From contig NZ_JAPDDT010000020.1 in assembly GCF_025950235.1 (NCBI RefSeq), forward strand, positions 39,071 to 103,070: 64,000 nucleotides of DNA, written 5' to 3'. This DNA is from Luteolibacter arcticus (GTDB taxonomy: Bacteria > Verrucomicrobiota > Verrucomicrobiia > Verrucomicrobiales > Akkermansiaceae). Positions 33,387 through 42,900 of this stretch are shown here, piece after piece. The notes under the pieces are model-generated. The model did not search any database. It was not told where the DNA came from and saw only the letters and a list, made by a program, of their open reading frames with translations. The position numbers were made by a program, and so were the translations under genes. How positions within the stretch are numbered: position 1 is the first letter of the stretch; each line of letters starts with the position of its first letter.

Positions 33387-36140
33387 ATGCGTGCGCCCGT
33401 CCTCTTGCTAGCCCTGCTTTCCTCCGCATCCGCGGAGGAGAAGCACTGGGCCTATGCGCCGCCGGTGAGGGCAGAGGTGGCAGGGCATCCGGTCGATGCA
33501 TTGCTCGCCCGGGCGTGGGAGAAGTCCAAGCTGAAGCCGGCCTCGCAGGCAGCTCCGCGGCAGTGGCTTGAGCGGGCAGCTTTCACGCTCACCGGGTTAC
33601 CGCCGGCGGACGAGCAGTTGCGGCGGATCGAGGCGACGCCTGACGATGCCACTTGGAAGGCTCTGATCGATGAGTTGCTGGCGAGCCCGGCTTACGGCGA
33701 GCGCTGGGCGCGGCACTGGATGGACGTGGCGCGGTATGCCGATACCCGGGGCTACAATTTCGACCAGGACAATCGCTACCCCTTCGCCTACACCTATCGG
33801 AATTGGCTGATCAAAGCCGTCAACGACGATCTGCCTTATGATCGCTTCGTGAAGTTGCAGATCGCAGCGGACCATCTGACGGGCCGGCCGGACCATCCCG
33901 ACTTGGCGGCGCTTGGTTTCCTCACGGTGGGATTGCGCGGTGGCCAGGTGGAGACCGTCGATGACCGCGTCGATGTGGTTACCCGAGGATTTCTTTCCAG
34001 CACCGTCTCGTGCGCCCGTTGCCACGATCACAAGACGGATCCGATCACGATGCGGGACTACTACTCGCTCTACTCGATCTTCGATCACACCGAGGAGCCG
34101 GATGACAAGCCGGTGATTGGCAAGGCGGAGGACGAGGCGGCGTTCCAAGGCTATCAGGCGGAGGAGGCGAAGTTGCAGGAGAAGGATCGCGAGGTGAGGC
34201 AGCAGCTCGTCGATCATGTGCGCTCGAAGGAGGCGCTACCGAACTATCTGGAACTCGCATGGCGGGCTCGGAAGGAGAACTGGAATCATGGCAAGGCGAC
34301 CAGCGAAGGCTTCAAGCGGGGCCGGCTTCGGCCAAACGCGCTGATGCGTTGGAAGGATTTCCTCGGCGAGAATGCCGGTGGAGAACGGCTGAAGCGCTGG
34401 CTCTCGGAGATGGATGCCGCGGCCGATGACAATACGCGCAAGTCCCTCTGCGAAGTGCTTGCCGGCGAATGGCTCGCGGCAGGTGAAGGGAGCGAACTCG
34501 CTCAGCTTTCTGCGAAAGGTGGCTGCCCGCTGAACTACGGCGTGGATCGTATTTCGGAGTTCATGGACGTGGAGGATGGCAACCAGCGCCGCGCCCGCGT
34601 CGGGGCCATGGCCAAGCTGATGACCGAGCATCCGGGCTCGCCGCCGCGCGCGATGAATCTCTGGGACAAGAAGCAGTGGGGGCAGGCGGTGATTTTCGAG
34701 CGTGGCAACCCGGCGAACCGCGGGGAGAAATTCGACCGCCAGTGGCTGTCGTTTCTGGGAGGTGGCGCTTATGCCGAGGGCAAGAGCCCGCGCCTGTCAT
34801 TGGCGGAGAAAATCACCGATCCCGCGAATCCGTTGACCGCACGGGTGATCGTCAATCGGGTGTGGGCCTGGCACTTTGGTGCGCCGCTGGCGGAGCCGGG
34901 AGACTTCGGTCCTCAGACGCCTAGGCCGGAATTGTTAGAGCTGCTCGATACGCTGGCGGTGAACTTTCAGGAGAAGGGGCAATCGTTGAAGAACCTGCAC
35001 CGGCTGCTGCTCACGTCGAAGGCCTTCCGACTCTCGGCCGAAGGTGCTGCAGAGAACGATCCGATCGATCAGGCCAACACCAAGTTCTGGAAATGGAGCC
35101 GTCGTCGTCTGGACTTCGAAACGATGCGCGACCGCGTGCTGGCGACCAGCGGGGCGCTCGACACGAGCCGCACCGGCGGGCGTTCGGTGAATCTGGATAG
35201 CGCTCCGTCGGACGCGCGGCGAAGCATCTATGCATTCGTCGATCGCTATGCCTTGCCCGGCACCTTCGTTTCATTCGACCTGCCGCATCCCGATCACCAT
35301 AGTCCGAAGCGGGTCGAAACGACAGTGCCACAGCAGGCGCTGTATTTCCTCAATGGCCCGCTGATCATCCGCCAGGCGGAGAAACTGGCGGGCGACGCGG
35401 CCTTCAAGGCGCTTCCCGATGATCAGGCGAAAGTGAAGTGGATCTATCAGAAGTTGTTCCGCCGGAACCCGTCGGAGGAGGAGATCCGTGGAGTGCAGGA
35501 CTGGATCGCCAGCCTGGATCCCGCCGATTACGCGCCGAAGCTCGGCGGCTATTGGGAGGTCCGCCATGCCCCCGACACGGGTGCGCCGAGTGATGACCTG
35601 AGTACTTTCCCGATGTTTGCCGACAACGTTTGGAAGACTGCTGCCGACGTTTCGCAAGCGCCGATCCGTTGGCTGAACGTGGGTGCCGGTGGCGGCCATG
35701 CCTCGGTGCATCACACGATGGTGCTCCGTTGGCGCGCGACGGGTGCAGGTCAGGTCAAGATGACCGGTCACCTGAAGCGCACGCAGAAGGGCGGTGACAT
35801 CCTCGCGTGGCGGATCGATGGAAAGGGCAAGGCGCTTGCCGAAGCGAAGCTCTCGCCGGAGGCGTCGATCGACATCGCGGGCACGTGGATCGACGTGAAA
35901 CCCGGAGATACGATGGATTTCGTACTTCGCGCGCCGGACGGCGACAGCTGTGGGAACGTGAACTGGACGCTCCGCATCGAAGGCCGCGAAAGCGAATCGA
36001 AGCCGGTGACCGAAGTCGGGGATTTCAGCCGGCAGTTTCCCAAGTCCAATGATCCTGCGACCGGTGCCCAGCCCGCGAGTCCGTGGGCGGATCTGGTGCA
36101 GATGCTCTGGGCCTCGAATGAGTTCCACTTTGTCGATTGA
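33387..36140 (+). CDS. DUF1549/DUF1553 (PSD1-type) exported protein
   Basis: The ATG at 33387 gives a short signal peptide (MRAPVLLLALLSSASAEE); the frame is open 15 codons further. DUF1549 (about 35-250) carries ERWARHWMDVARYADTRGYN and SCARCHDHKTDPI (a CxxCH motif). DUF1553 (about 480-760) carries NPLTARVIVNRVWAWHFG. The rest is a beta-sandwich. The N-terminal cytochrome-like PSCyt1 domain common in these 900-residue PVC proteins is absent. The biochemical role of the family is not settled; members usually sit beside DUF1501 genes and are linked to polysaccharide or sulfated-substrate use. Product length 917. Confidence 0.85.
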   Translation: MRAPVLLLALLSSASAEEKHWAYAPPVRAEVAGHPVDALLARAWEKSKLKPASQAAPRQWLERAAFTLTGLPPADEQLRRIEATPDDATWKALIDELLASPAYGERWARHWMDVARYADTRGYNFDQDNRYPFAYTYRNWLIKAVNDDLPYDRFVKLQIAADHLTGRPDHPDLAALGFLTVGLRGGQVETVDDRVDVVTRGFLSSTVSCARCHDHKTDPITMRDYYSLYSIFDHTEEPDDKPVIGKAEDEAAFQGYQAEEAKLQEKDREVRQQLVDHVRSKEALPNYLELAWRARKENWNHGKATSEGFKRGRLRPNALMRWKDFLGENAGGERLKRWLSEMDAAADDNTRKSLCEVLAGEWLAAGEGSELAQLSAKGGCPLNYGVDRISEFMDVEDGNQRRARVGAMAKLMTEHPGSPPRAMNLWDKKQWGQAVIFERGNPANRGEKFDRQWLSFLGGGAYAEGKSPRLSLAEKITDPANPLTARVIVNRVWAWHFGAPLAEPGDFGPQTPRPELLELLDTLAVNFQEKGQSLKNLHRLLLTSKAFRLSAEGAAENDPIDQANTKFWKWSRRRLDFETMRDRVLATSGALDTSRTGGRSVNLDSAPSDARRSIYAFVDRYALPGTFVSFDLPHPDHHSPKRVETTVPQQALYFLNGPLIIRQAEKLAGDAAFKALPDDQAKVKWIYQKLFRRNPSEEEIRGVQDWIASLDPADYAPKLGGYWEVRHAPDTGAPSDDLSTFPMFADNVWKTAADVSQAPIRWLNVGAGGGHASVHHTMVLRWRATGAGQVKMTGHLKRTQKGGDILAWRIDGKGKALAEAKLSPEASIDIAGTWIDVKPGDTMDFVLRAPDGDSCGNVNWTLRIEGRESESKPVTEVGDFSRQFPKSNDPATGAQPASPWADLVQMLWASNEFHFVD

Positions 36141-36174
36141 ATGGCTGAAAGAGTTTCACATCTTCCTCGCGTGG

Positions 36175-36250
36175 CTGGAGCGTCTCGCTCCAGTCGGTTG
36201 AAGAGGCGGGGCGAGACGCCCCTCCAACGGACTGGGGCAAGATGCCCCAG
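36175..36250. repeat. Three consecutive triloop hairpins (REP-like element)
   Basis: CTGGAGCG-TCT-CGCTCCAG (36175-36193), GGGGCG-AGA-CGCCCC (36208-36222) and CTGGGGCA-AGA-TGCCCCAG (36232-36250) follow one another. All have 3-base loops. CAGTCGGTTG and CAACGGACTG between them are also nearly inverted copies. The element fills the gap between the DUF1549/1553 and DUF1501 genes. Confidence 0.75.
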
Positions 36251-36266
36251 CTACAGTTAGATCCCC

Positions 36267-37670
36267 ATGTCCCATCACCGCCTCACTGCTTCAGACATCT
36301 TGCTCGACCGCCGCGATTTCTTGCAGCGGTGCGGGATGGGCTTCGGCGCGATGGCGCTTGGCGGTCTGGTGAACGCGAATGATGCCCCGGTGCCGCACTT
36401 CGCCCCGAAGGCGAAGCGGGTGATCCATCTTTTCATGAACGGCGGGCCGTCGCAGGTGGATACCTTCGACCCGAAGCCGAAGCTGCAGGAGTTCCACGGC
36501 AAGTCGATGCCGCTCGATGGCCTGAAGACCGAGCGGCCGACGGGCGCTGCGCTGCGCTCGCCGTTTTCCTTCAAGAAATACGGTCAGAGCGGTCTCGAGG
36601 TGAGCGAGCTCTTTGAGCACACCGCGAAGCATGCCGACGATCTGTGTGTGGTCCGCTCGATGACGGCGGACGTGCCCAATCATGAGCCGTCGCTGATGCT
36701 CATGAATTGCGGCGACGGGCGCTTGCCGCGTCCATCGATGGGTTCGTGGATCAGCTATGGCCTGGGCAGCGAGAACGAGAACTTGCCGGCCTATGTCGCG
36801 CTGTGTCCCGGCGGGATGCCGATCAAGCGTGCGGAGAATTGGCGCTCCGCTTTCCTCCCGGGGAACTTCCAAGGCACCTACCTCGACAGCTCGATCGAAG
36901 AGGTGGACCGGATGATCGAGAACCTCAAGAATCCATCGGCTCGCGATGGCCGTCAGGCGCGGCAGCTCGATTTCCTGCGAAAGATCAACGACCGGCACCT
37001 CGTCTCGCACGGCCACGACCCGCAGCTCGAGGCGCGCATCCGGAGCTTCGAGCTCGCGTATCGCATGCAGAGCGAGGCGACGGATGCCTTCGACGTGACC
37101 AAGGAGCCGCAGCACGTCCGCGATATGTATGGCCCCGGCTCCTTCGCGCGGCAGTGCCTGATGGCGCGCCGTCTGGTCGAGCGCGGTGTGCGTTTCATCC
37201 AGCTCTGGCACGGCAATGGCCAGCCATGGGACAGCCACGACGATATCGAGGATCACCGCCGTCTCGCGAAGGAGTGCGACCAGGGGATCGGCGCGCTGTT
37301 GGCCGATCTCAAGATGCGCGGCCTGCTTGAGGAAACGTTGGTCCTGTGGGGCGGGGAATTCGGCCGCACGCCCGCGGTCGAGCTGCCGCAAGCTGGGTCT
37401 AACAAAGGCGTGATGAAAGGCCGCGACCATAACCACTACGGCTTCACCGTGTGGATGGCCGGCGGCGGCGTGAAGGGCGGCCACATCCACGGCGCGACCG
37501 ATGAGTTCGGCTACAAGGCAGTGGACAAGCCGGTGCACGTCCACGACCTGCACGCGACCATGCTGCATTTGTTAGGCTTCGATCACGAGGAACTCACCTA
37601 TCGCTACTCCGGCAGGGATTTCCGGCTGACGGATGTGCACGGGAAAGTGGTGCAGGATCTTCTTGCGTAA
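36267..37670 (+). CDS. DUF1501 exported protein (sulfatase-fold)
   Basis: The 467-residue protein has a Tat-like start (LLDRRDFLQRCGMGFGAMAL) and the DUF1501 pattern: IHLFMNGGPSQVDTFDPKP, MTADVPNHEPSLMLMNCG, LWGGEFGRTPAVELP, GRDHNHYGFTVWMAGGGVKG. The fold is related to alkaline phosphatase/sulfatase. Partnered with DUF1549/1553 as usual in PVC bacteria. The catalytic role is not established. It is downstream of the sigma/FecR/PSD1 genes on the same strand, with a hairpin element in between. Confidence 0.88.
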   Translation: MSHHRLTASDILLDRRDFLQRCGMGFGAMALGGLVNANDAPVPHFAPKAKRVIHLFMNGGPSQVDTFDPKPKLQEFHGKSMPLDGLKTERPTGAALRSPFSFKKYGQSGLEVSELFEHTAKHADDLCVVRSMTADVPNHEPSLMLMNCGDGRLPRPSMGSWISYGLGSENENLPAYVALCPGGMPIKRAENWRSAFLPGNFQGTYLDSSIEEVDRMIENLKNPSARDGRQARQLDFLRKINDRHLVSHGHDPQLEARIRSFELAYRMQSEATDAFDVTKEPQHVRDMYGPGSFARQCLMARRLVERGVRFIQLWHGNGQPWDSHDDIEDHRRLAKECDQGIGALLADLKMRGLLEETLVLWGGEFGRTPAVELPQAGSNKGVMKGRDHNHYGFTVWMAGGGVKGGHIHGATDEFGYKAVDKPVHVHDLHATMLHLLGFDHEELTYRYSGRDFRLTDVHGKVVQDLLA

Positions 37671-37738
37671 ACCCGTTGCGGCGGGACGGTGACAATGGAT
37701 TGCCCGGAGCTTCGGAAAGCGCTGGAATCCTGCCTGCC

Positions 37739-38218
37739 ATGAAATCGTTCGCTGCCGCCGGCATCACTCTCCTCGCCTCTTGCCAGGATCAGGCTCCACC
37801 GCCGCCGATGACGACACCGGTGCCCGCTGCGACGCCTGCTGCGATCCCGGCCAAGCCGACGACGCCTCCGGTGAAGGCGGGCAAGCTGACCTCGATCGAT
37901 CTGCCGACCTTGTTTCCGCGCCAGCAGGCGGGGACGGTGTTGCTTTACGATGCCCGCCCCGGCTTCGTCGCCGGCTTCGGAAAAATCCCCGGCGCGATCT
38001 CGTGGTCGCGTCACGATTTCGACGCCCGCCTTTCCCAAGGTGAGGCCGAGATCCGCGCGGCGAAAGCCGCAGGCAAGCCGGTGGTGATCTACTGCACCGA
38101 TGCGGCCTGCCCGGACGCCCGTGCGGTGGCGGAGAAGCTGGTCGCCCGAGGTCACGACATCGCGATCCTCGACGGTGGGTTCGCGGCGTGGAAAGAGGCC
38201 GGCTTGCCGACGGAGTGA
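37739..38218 (+). CDS. Rhodanese-domain lipoprotein
   Basis: The ATG at 37739 gives 159 residues with lipobox LLASC, a Pro/Thr/Ala-rich linker (about 20-45) and a rhodanese domain. The active loop is VVIYCTDAACPDARAVAEKL with Cys in CTDAAC. The frame is open 21 codons upstream, but this start gives the signal. It probably acts in the periplasm; sulfur-transfer substrate unknown. Confidence 0.75.
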   Translation: MKSFAAAGITLLASCQDQAPPPPMTTPVPAATPAAIPAKPTTPPVKAGKLTSIDLPTLFPRQQAGTVLLYDARPGFVAGFGKIPGAISWSRHDFDARLSQGEAEIRAAKAAGKPVVIYCTDAACPDARAVAEKLVARGHDIAILDGGFAAWKEAGLPTE

Positions 38219-38263
38219 GATCTTGAAATGCGTGGAGAAATTGCCGTGTATGGTAGAACTCCG

Positions 38264-39190
38264 ATGCCAACGTCCTCGCGTTCCTTGCTCATTGCCCTCG
38301 GCTGCGTGGCGGCCGCGACCTTCGCGTTCATGACCCAGAGCCCCGCGGAGCCTGCCAAGGCGGAAGCGGCTGCGAAAAAGAAGATCGTCTTCGTCGCTGG
38401 CAAGCCGAGCCACGCGGCCGGCGAGCACGAGCACCGCGCGGGTTGCATGCTGCTGGCCGAGGACCTGAACCAAAGCGGCCTGCCGGTCGAGGCGGTGGTT
38501 GTCACCAACGGTTGGCCGCAGGATGAGTCGGTCTTCGACGGTGCGGCGGCAGTGGTGTTCTACGCCGACGGTGGTGAAGGACATCCCGCCATCAAGCACC
38601 TGCCGAAGCTTCGCGAGATCGCCGGCACGGGTGCGGGCATCGGCTGCATTCACTACGCCGTGGAGATCACGAAGGGCGAACCGGGGAATGCCTTCCTCGA
38701 TCTGATCGGCGGCTATTTCGAGGGCGGCTGGTCGGTGAATCCGCATTGGGATGCGTCATTCAAGCCGGCCAAGCACGAGATCAGCCGCGGCATCGGCGAC
38801 TTCAAGATCCGCGATGAGTGGTACTACCACATGCGCTTCCGTGAGAAGATGGAGGGTGTCACGCCGATCCTGAGTGATCTGCCGGGGCCGGAGACCTTGT
38901 CACGGCCGGATGGATTTCATTCGGGGAATCCTGAGGTGCGCAAAGCCGTGTTGGAGCGCAAGGAGCCGCAGCATGTGATGTGGGCGTTCGAGCGCGAGGC
39001 GTCCGCAGGGAAGGGCCGGGCATTCGGCTTCACTGGCGGTCATTTCCACAAAAACTGGCAGCACGATGATCACCGTGGGATTGTGCTGAATGCGATCGCT
39101 TGGATCGCGAAGGTGGAGGTTCCGGAGAAAGGGGTGCCGAGCAAGACGCCAACGGACGAGGAGATGAAGGCGAACTTGGATAAGAAGTGA
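38264..39190 (+). CDS. ThuA-domain exported protein
   Basis: The ATG at 38264 gives 308 residues with a signal or anchor (SLLIALGCVAAATFAFM) and a ThuA-like glutamine-amidotransferase fold: KIVFVAGKPSHAAGEHEHRA, AAVVFYADGGEGH, GAGIGCIHYAVEI. It ends with FTGGHFHKNWQHDDHRGIVLNAIAWIA, whose HxHxNW pattern marks PVC ThuA proteins. ThuA domains occur in trehalose and sugar-acid use; no catalytic data apply here. It is 45 bases after the rhodanese gene and convergent with the RAYT gene. Confidence 0.85.
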   Translation: MPTSSRSLLIALGCVAAATFAFMTQSPAEPAKAEAAAKKKIVFVAGKPSHAAGEHEHRAGCMLLAEDLNQSGLPVEAVVVTNGWPQDESVFDGAAAVVFYADGGEGHPAIKHLPKLREIAGTGAGIGCIHYAVEITKGEPGNAFLDLIGGYFEGGWSVNPHWDASFKPAKHEISRGIGDFKIRDEWYYHMRFREKMEGVTPILSDLPGPETLSRPDGFHSGNPEVRKAVLERKEPQHVMWAFEREASAGKGRAFGFTGGHFHKNWQHDDHRGIVLNAIAWIAKVEVPEKGVPSKTPTDEEMKANLDKK

Positions 39191-39192
39191 AG

Positions 39193-39239
39193 TAAGGGGT
39201 GTCGACGTTCCGTCGACACGGGTGGACGGAACGTCCACC
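39193..39239. repeat. REP-type double hairpin, left flank of the RAYT gene
   Basis: GTGTCGACG-TTC-CGTCGACAC (39199-39219) and GGTGGACG-GAA-CGTCCACC (39221-39239) are perfect stems with 3-base loops. The 29 bases 39193-39221 recur as a perfect inverted copy at 39889-39917. Confidence 0.85.
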
Positions 39240-39243
39240 GTCC

Positions 39244-39855
39244 TTAAACTCGCTGCGCTCGTGGGCTTTGCCAGAGAGTGAATGTGTCTTCGGGCAGCTT
39301 TGCTTTTGTGGGGTTGTTGCGGATGTAACGGACGGCGTTTGCGAAGTGGTCTGCGTCCCGGATGAGGGTGTCGCGGTAGTTGCGTTGCCAGATGTGGCCC
39401 TTCCCAATCCGGCTCGCTGATTTCGATTTCCATGCTTGGATCAGCTTCTCCAGAGGAACGCGTGGCACGCATAGCAAGTGCACATGATTCGGCATGATTA
39501 CCCAAGCTTGGTGTTCATAGCGTTCGCCTTGGAATTTCATGAGCACGTCGGCGAGGATGGACCTCGCGGCAGATTCCCGTAGAAGGCATGAGCCCGCTCC
39601 ACGATCCAGCCAACGCTCTAGCCTCCATGTGAATTCCTTATGATACTCGGCCTCCGTGGCGGCGTTCCAAGGTCTGGGATGGTGGGTGAGCCAGACTTTT
39701 CGCTGGGCGAGCCAAAGCTGGACCTTTTCCTTCGGCAGGGCGTCGCCAAGCCGGAAGGTGATGAATTGCATCACTTCTCCCTGCTGCCAATGGGGTAGTA
39801 GGTCGCCGTGTTTTTTGACGATGCCCTCAGGATTGAAGAACTCCGGTGCCACCAT
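39244..39855 (-). CDS. REP-associated tyrosine transposase (RAYT)
   Basis: The ATG at 39855 gives 203 residues (a GTG at 39876 is also possible). The protein has the HUH motif in WVIMPNHVHLLC (His124, His126), the catalytic Tyr160 in IWQRNYRDTLIRD, and NAVRYIRNNPTKAKL, the RAYT signature. RAYTs cut single-stranded REP hairpins and are domesticated single-copy genes rather than mobile insertion sequences. The gene is bracketed by REP-type hairpins that form a 29-base inverted pair, as expected of a RAYT/REP unit. It lies between carB and the ThuA gene. Confidence 0.88.
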   Translation of the reverse strand: MVAPEFFNPEGIVKKHGDLLPHWQQGEVMQFITFRLGDALPKEKVQLWLAQRKVWLTHHPRPWNAATEAEYHKEFTWRLERWLDRGAGSCLLRESAARSILADVLMKFQGERYEHQAWVIMPNHVHLLCVPRVPLEKLIQAWKSKSASRIGKGHIWQRNYRDTLIRDADHFANAVRYIRNNPTKAKLPEDTFTLWQSPRAQRV

Positions 39856-39888
39856 GGAGTTATACGGGGCGTGCACAGTCTGTCCACG

Positions 39889-39917
39889 CCGTGTCGACGG
39901 AACGTCGACACCCCTTA
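39889..39917. repeat. REP-type hairpin, right flank of the RAYT gene
   Basis: GTGTCGACG-GAA-CGTCGACAC (39891-39911) is the inverse of the left-flank hairpin. The flanking bases match as well, giving a perfect 29-base inverted repeat with 39193-39221. A further small hairpin, AAACGCC-GGC-GGCGTTT (39921-39937), overlaps the carB stop codon. Confidence 0.85.
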
Positions 39918-39935
39918 ATGAAACGCCGGCGGCGT

Positions 39936-42900
39936 TTAATGATACTCCTGAATGCTCTTCACCGTCAGTTCCTGTTCCTTCAGCGAGCGGATCGCTTTCA
40001 CGGACGCGCGGGCTGCGGCCATGTTGGTGCAGTAGGAGATCTTGTTGGCGACGGCACCGCTGCGGATCTTCACCTCGTCCTCACGTGCGGCGTGGCCGCT
40101 CGGTGTGTTGATGATGAAGTGGATGTCCCGATTCTTCATCATGTCGATGACGTGGGGGCGACGGCCTTCGCTGAGCTTGTAGAGGCGGTGGCAGGGGATG
40201 CTATCCGCTTGCAGGCGGTCGCAGGTCCCGCCGGTGGCGTAGATCTCGAAGCCGAGTTCAATGAGTTCGCGGGCGACTTCCATCGCGGCCGGCTTGTCGC
40301 GGTCGGAGACGGAGAGGAAGACATTGCCCTTCGTCGGCAGCGGGTTGAAGGAACTCATCTGCGCCTTGGCGTAGGCCATGCCCCAGTCGGCGTCGATGCC
40401 CATGACCTCACCGGTCGAGCGCATCTCGGGGCCGAGCACGATGTCGATGCCCGGGAAGCGATTCCACGGGAAGACGGCTTCCTTCACGGAGAAGTGGGTC
40501 GGGATCACCGTCTCGGTGAAGCCGAGCTCGGCGAGCGTCTTGCCGACCATGATCTGCGCGGCGTACTTCGCCAGCGGCACGCCGGTGGCCTTGCTGACGA
40601 AGGGAACGGTGCGCGAGGCGCGAGGATTGACCTCGATGACGTAGAGCTGCTCGTCCTTCACGGCGAACTGGATGTTCATCAGTCCCTTCACCTCCAGCTC
40701 GCGGGCGAGCTCCTTGGCAGCGCGGGTGATCTCGTCCTTGATCTCGTCGGTCAGCGAGTGGGCGGGGATGCAGCAGGCGGAGTCACCGGAGTGAATGCCG
40801 GCTTGCTCGATGTGCTCCATGATCGCACCTACGACAGCCGTAGTACCATCGGAAATGCAGTCCACGTCCACTTCGGTGGCGGCTTCGAGGAAGCGGTCGA
40901 CGAGCACCGGACGGTCGGGCGAGACATCCACGGCCTCGCGCATGTATTTCCGCAGCTCGCTCTCTTCATAGACGATCATCATCGCGCGGCCGCCGAGGAC
41001 GAAGGAAGGCCGGACCAGCACCGGGTAGCCGATGCGTTCGGCGATGACCGCTGCCTCGTCTTCCGAGACGGCGGTGCCGGCTTCCGCTTGCTTCAGGCCG
41101 ATTTTGTCGAGCAGTGCGGAGAAGTGCTTGCGGTCCTCGGCCAGCTCGATGCTTTCCGGCGAGGTGCCGATGATCGGCACGCCGTGGCGCTTGAGGTCGG
41201 CGGCGAGGTTGAGCGGGGTCTGGCCGCCGAACTGGACGATCACACCGTCCGGCTTTTCCTGGTCGCAGATGTTGAGGACGTCCTCAAGGGTGAGTGGTTC
41301 GAAGAAGAGCTTGTCCGACGTATCGTAGTCGGTCGAGACGGTCTCGGGGTTCGAGTTCACCATGATGGTCTCGTAGCCAAGTTCCTTCAGGGCGAAGGCG
41401 GCGTGGACGCAGCAGTAGTCGAACTCGATGCCCTGACCGATTCTGTTAGGACCGCCACCGAGGATGATGATCTTCTTCTTGTCGCTGTCGCGGGCTTCGT
41501 TTTCGTCGCCGTAGGTGGAGTAGAAGTAAGGCGTGTAGGCTTCGAACTCCGCGGCGCAGGTATCGACGAGGCGGTAGGTCGGGATGATGCCGCGGGCCTT
41601 GCGCTCGGCGCGGATGGTGTCCTCCGTCGGGACGTCGACCACGGCTCCCTCGGGCTCTGCGCGCGGTGGCGCACCGGCGGGCTGGTCCTTCTCGCCGTGG
41701 ATCGAGGCATCATGGATCGCCGGCGAATGCGCGCGGGCCATGGCGATCTGGCGGTCGGAGAAGCCGAGGCGCTTGGCGTCCTTCAGGTCGAGCGTGGCGA
41801 GGTTCTTGCCCTCGTCCGCGATCTCCTTGAGGTGATGGAGGAACCATGGATCGATGGCGGTCGTTTCGAAGACCTCATCGATGGTCCAGCCATTGAGGAA
41901 AGCGGTCTGCAGCCAGAAGATGCGCTCGGCATTCGGCACGGCGAGCTTGGTCTCGATCTCCTCGCGGGTCGCACCGTGGATGTCCTTCTTGTCGAAGCCG
42001 AAGCCCCAGCGACCGGTCTCGAGCGAGCGCAGCGCCTTCTGCATCGACTCCTTGAAGGTGCGGCCGATCGACATGGCCTCGCCGACCGACTTCATGGAAG
42101 TGGTCAGGACCTGGTTCGCGGTCGGGAACTTTTCGAAGGTGAAGCGCGGGACCTTGGTGACCACATAGTCGATGGTCGGCTCGAAGGAGGCCGGGGTCTC
42201 GCGGGTGATGTCGTTCGGCAGTTCGCCGAGCGTGTAGCCCACGGCGAGCTTGGCGGCGATCTTGGCAATCGGGAAGCCGGTGGCCTTCGAGGCGAGCGCG
42301 GACGAACGCGACACGCGCGGGTTCATCTCGATCACGATCATGCGTCCGGTCTTCGGGTCGATGGCGAACTGGATGTTCGAGCCGCCGGTCTCGACGCCGA
42401 TCTCGCGGATGACTGCGAAGGACGCGTCGCGCATGATCTGGTACTCGCGGTCGGTCAGCGTCTGGATCGGCGCGACGGTGATCGAGTCACCGGTGTGGAC
42501 GCCCATCGGGTCGATGTTCTCGATCGAGCAGATGACCACGCAGTTGTCGGCCTGGTCGCGCATGACCTCCATTTCGAATTCCTTCCAGCCGAGAAGGGAT
42601 TCATCGATGAGGACTTCGGAGACGGGGGAAAGGTCGAGGCCGCGGTGGATGATTTCCTCGTACTCCTCGCGGTTGTAGGCGATGCCGCCGCCCTGTCCGC
42701 CGAGGGTGAAGGCGGGACGGATGATGAGCGGGAAGGTTCCGATCTCCTCCGCCACTTTGCGCGCTTCCTCGATCGTGTGGGCGATGCCGGAGCGAGGCAT
42801 GTCGAGGCCGATCCGGATCATGGCCTCCTTGAAAAGCTGGCGGTCCTCGCCCATGTCGATCGCTTCCGGCTTCGCGCCGATCATCCGGACGTTGTGCTTT

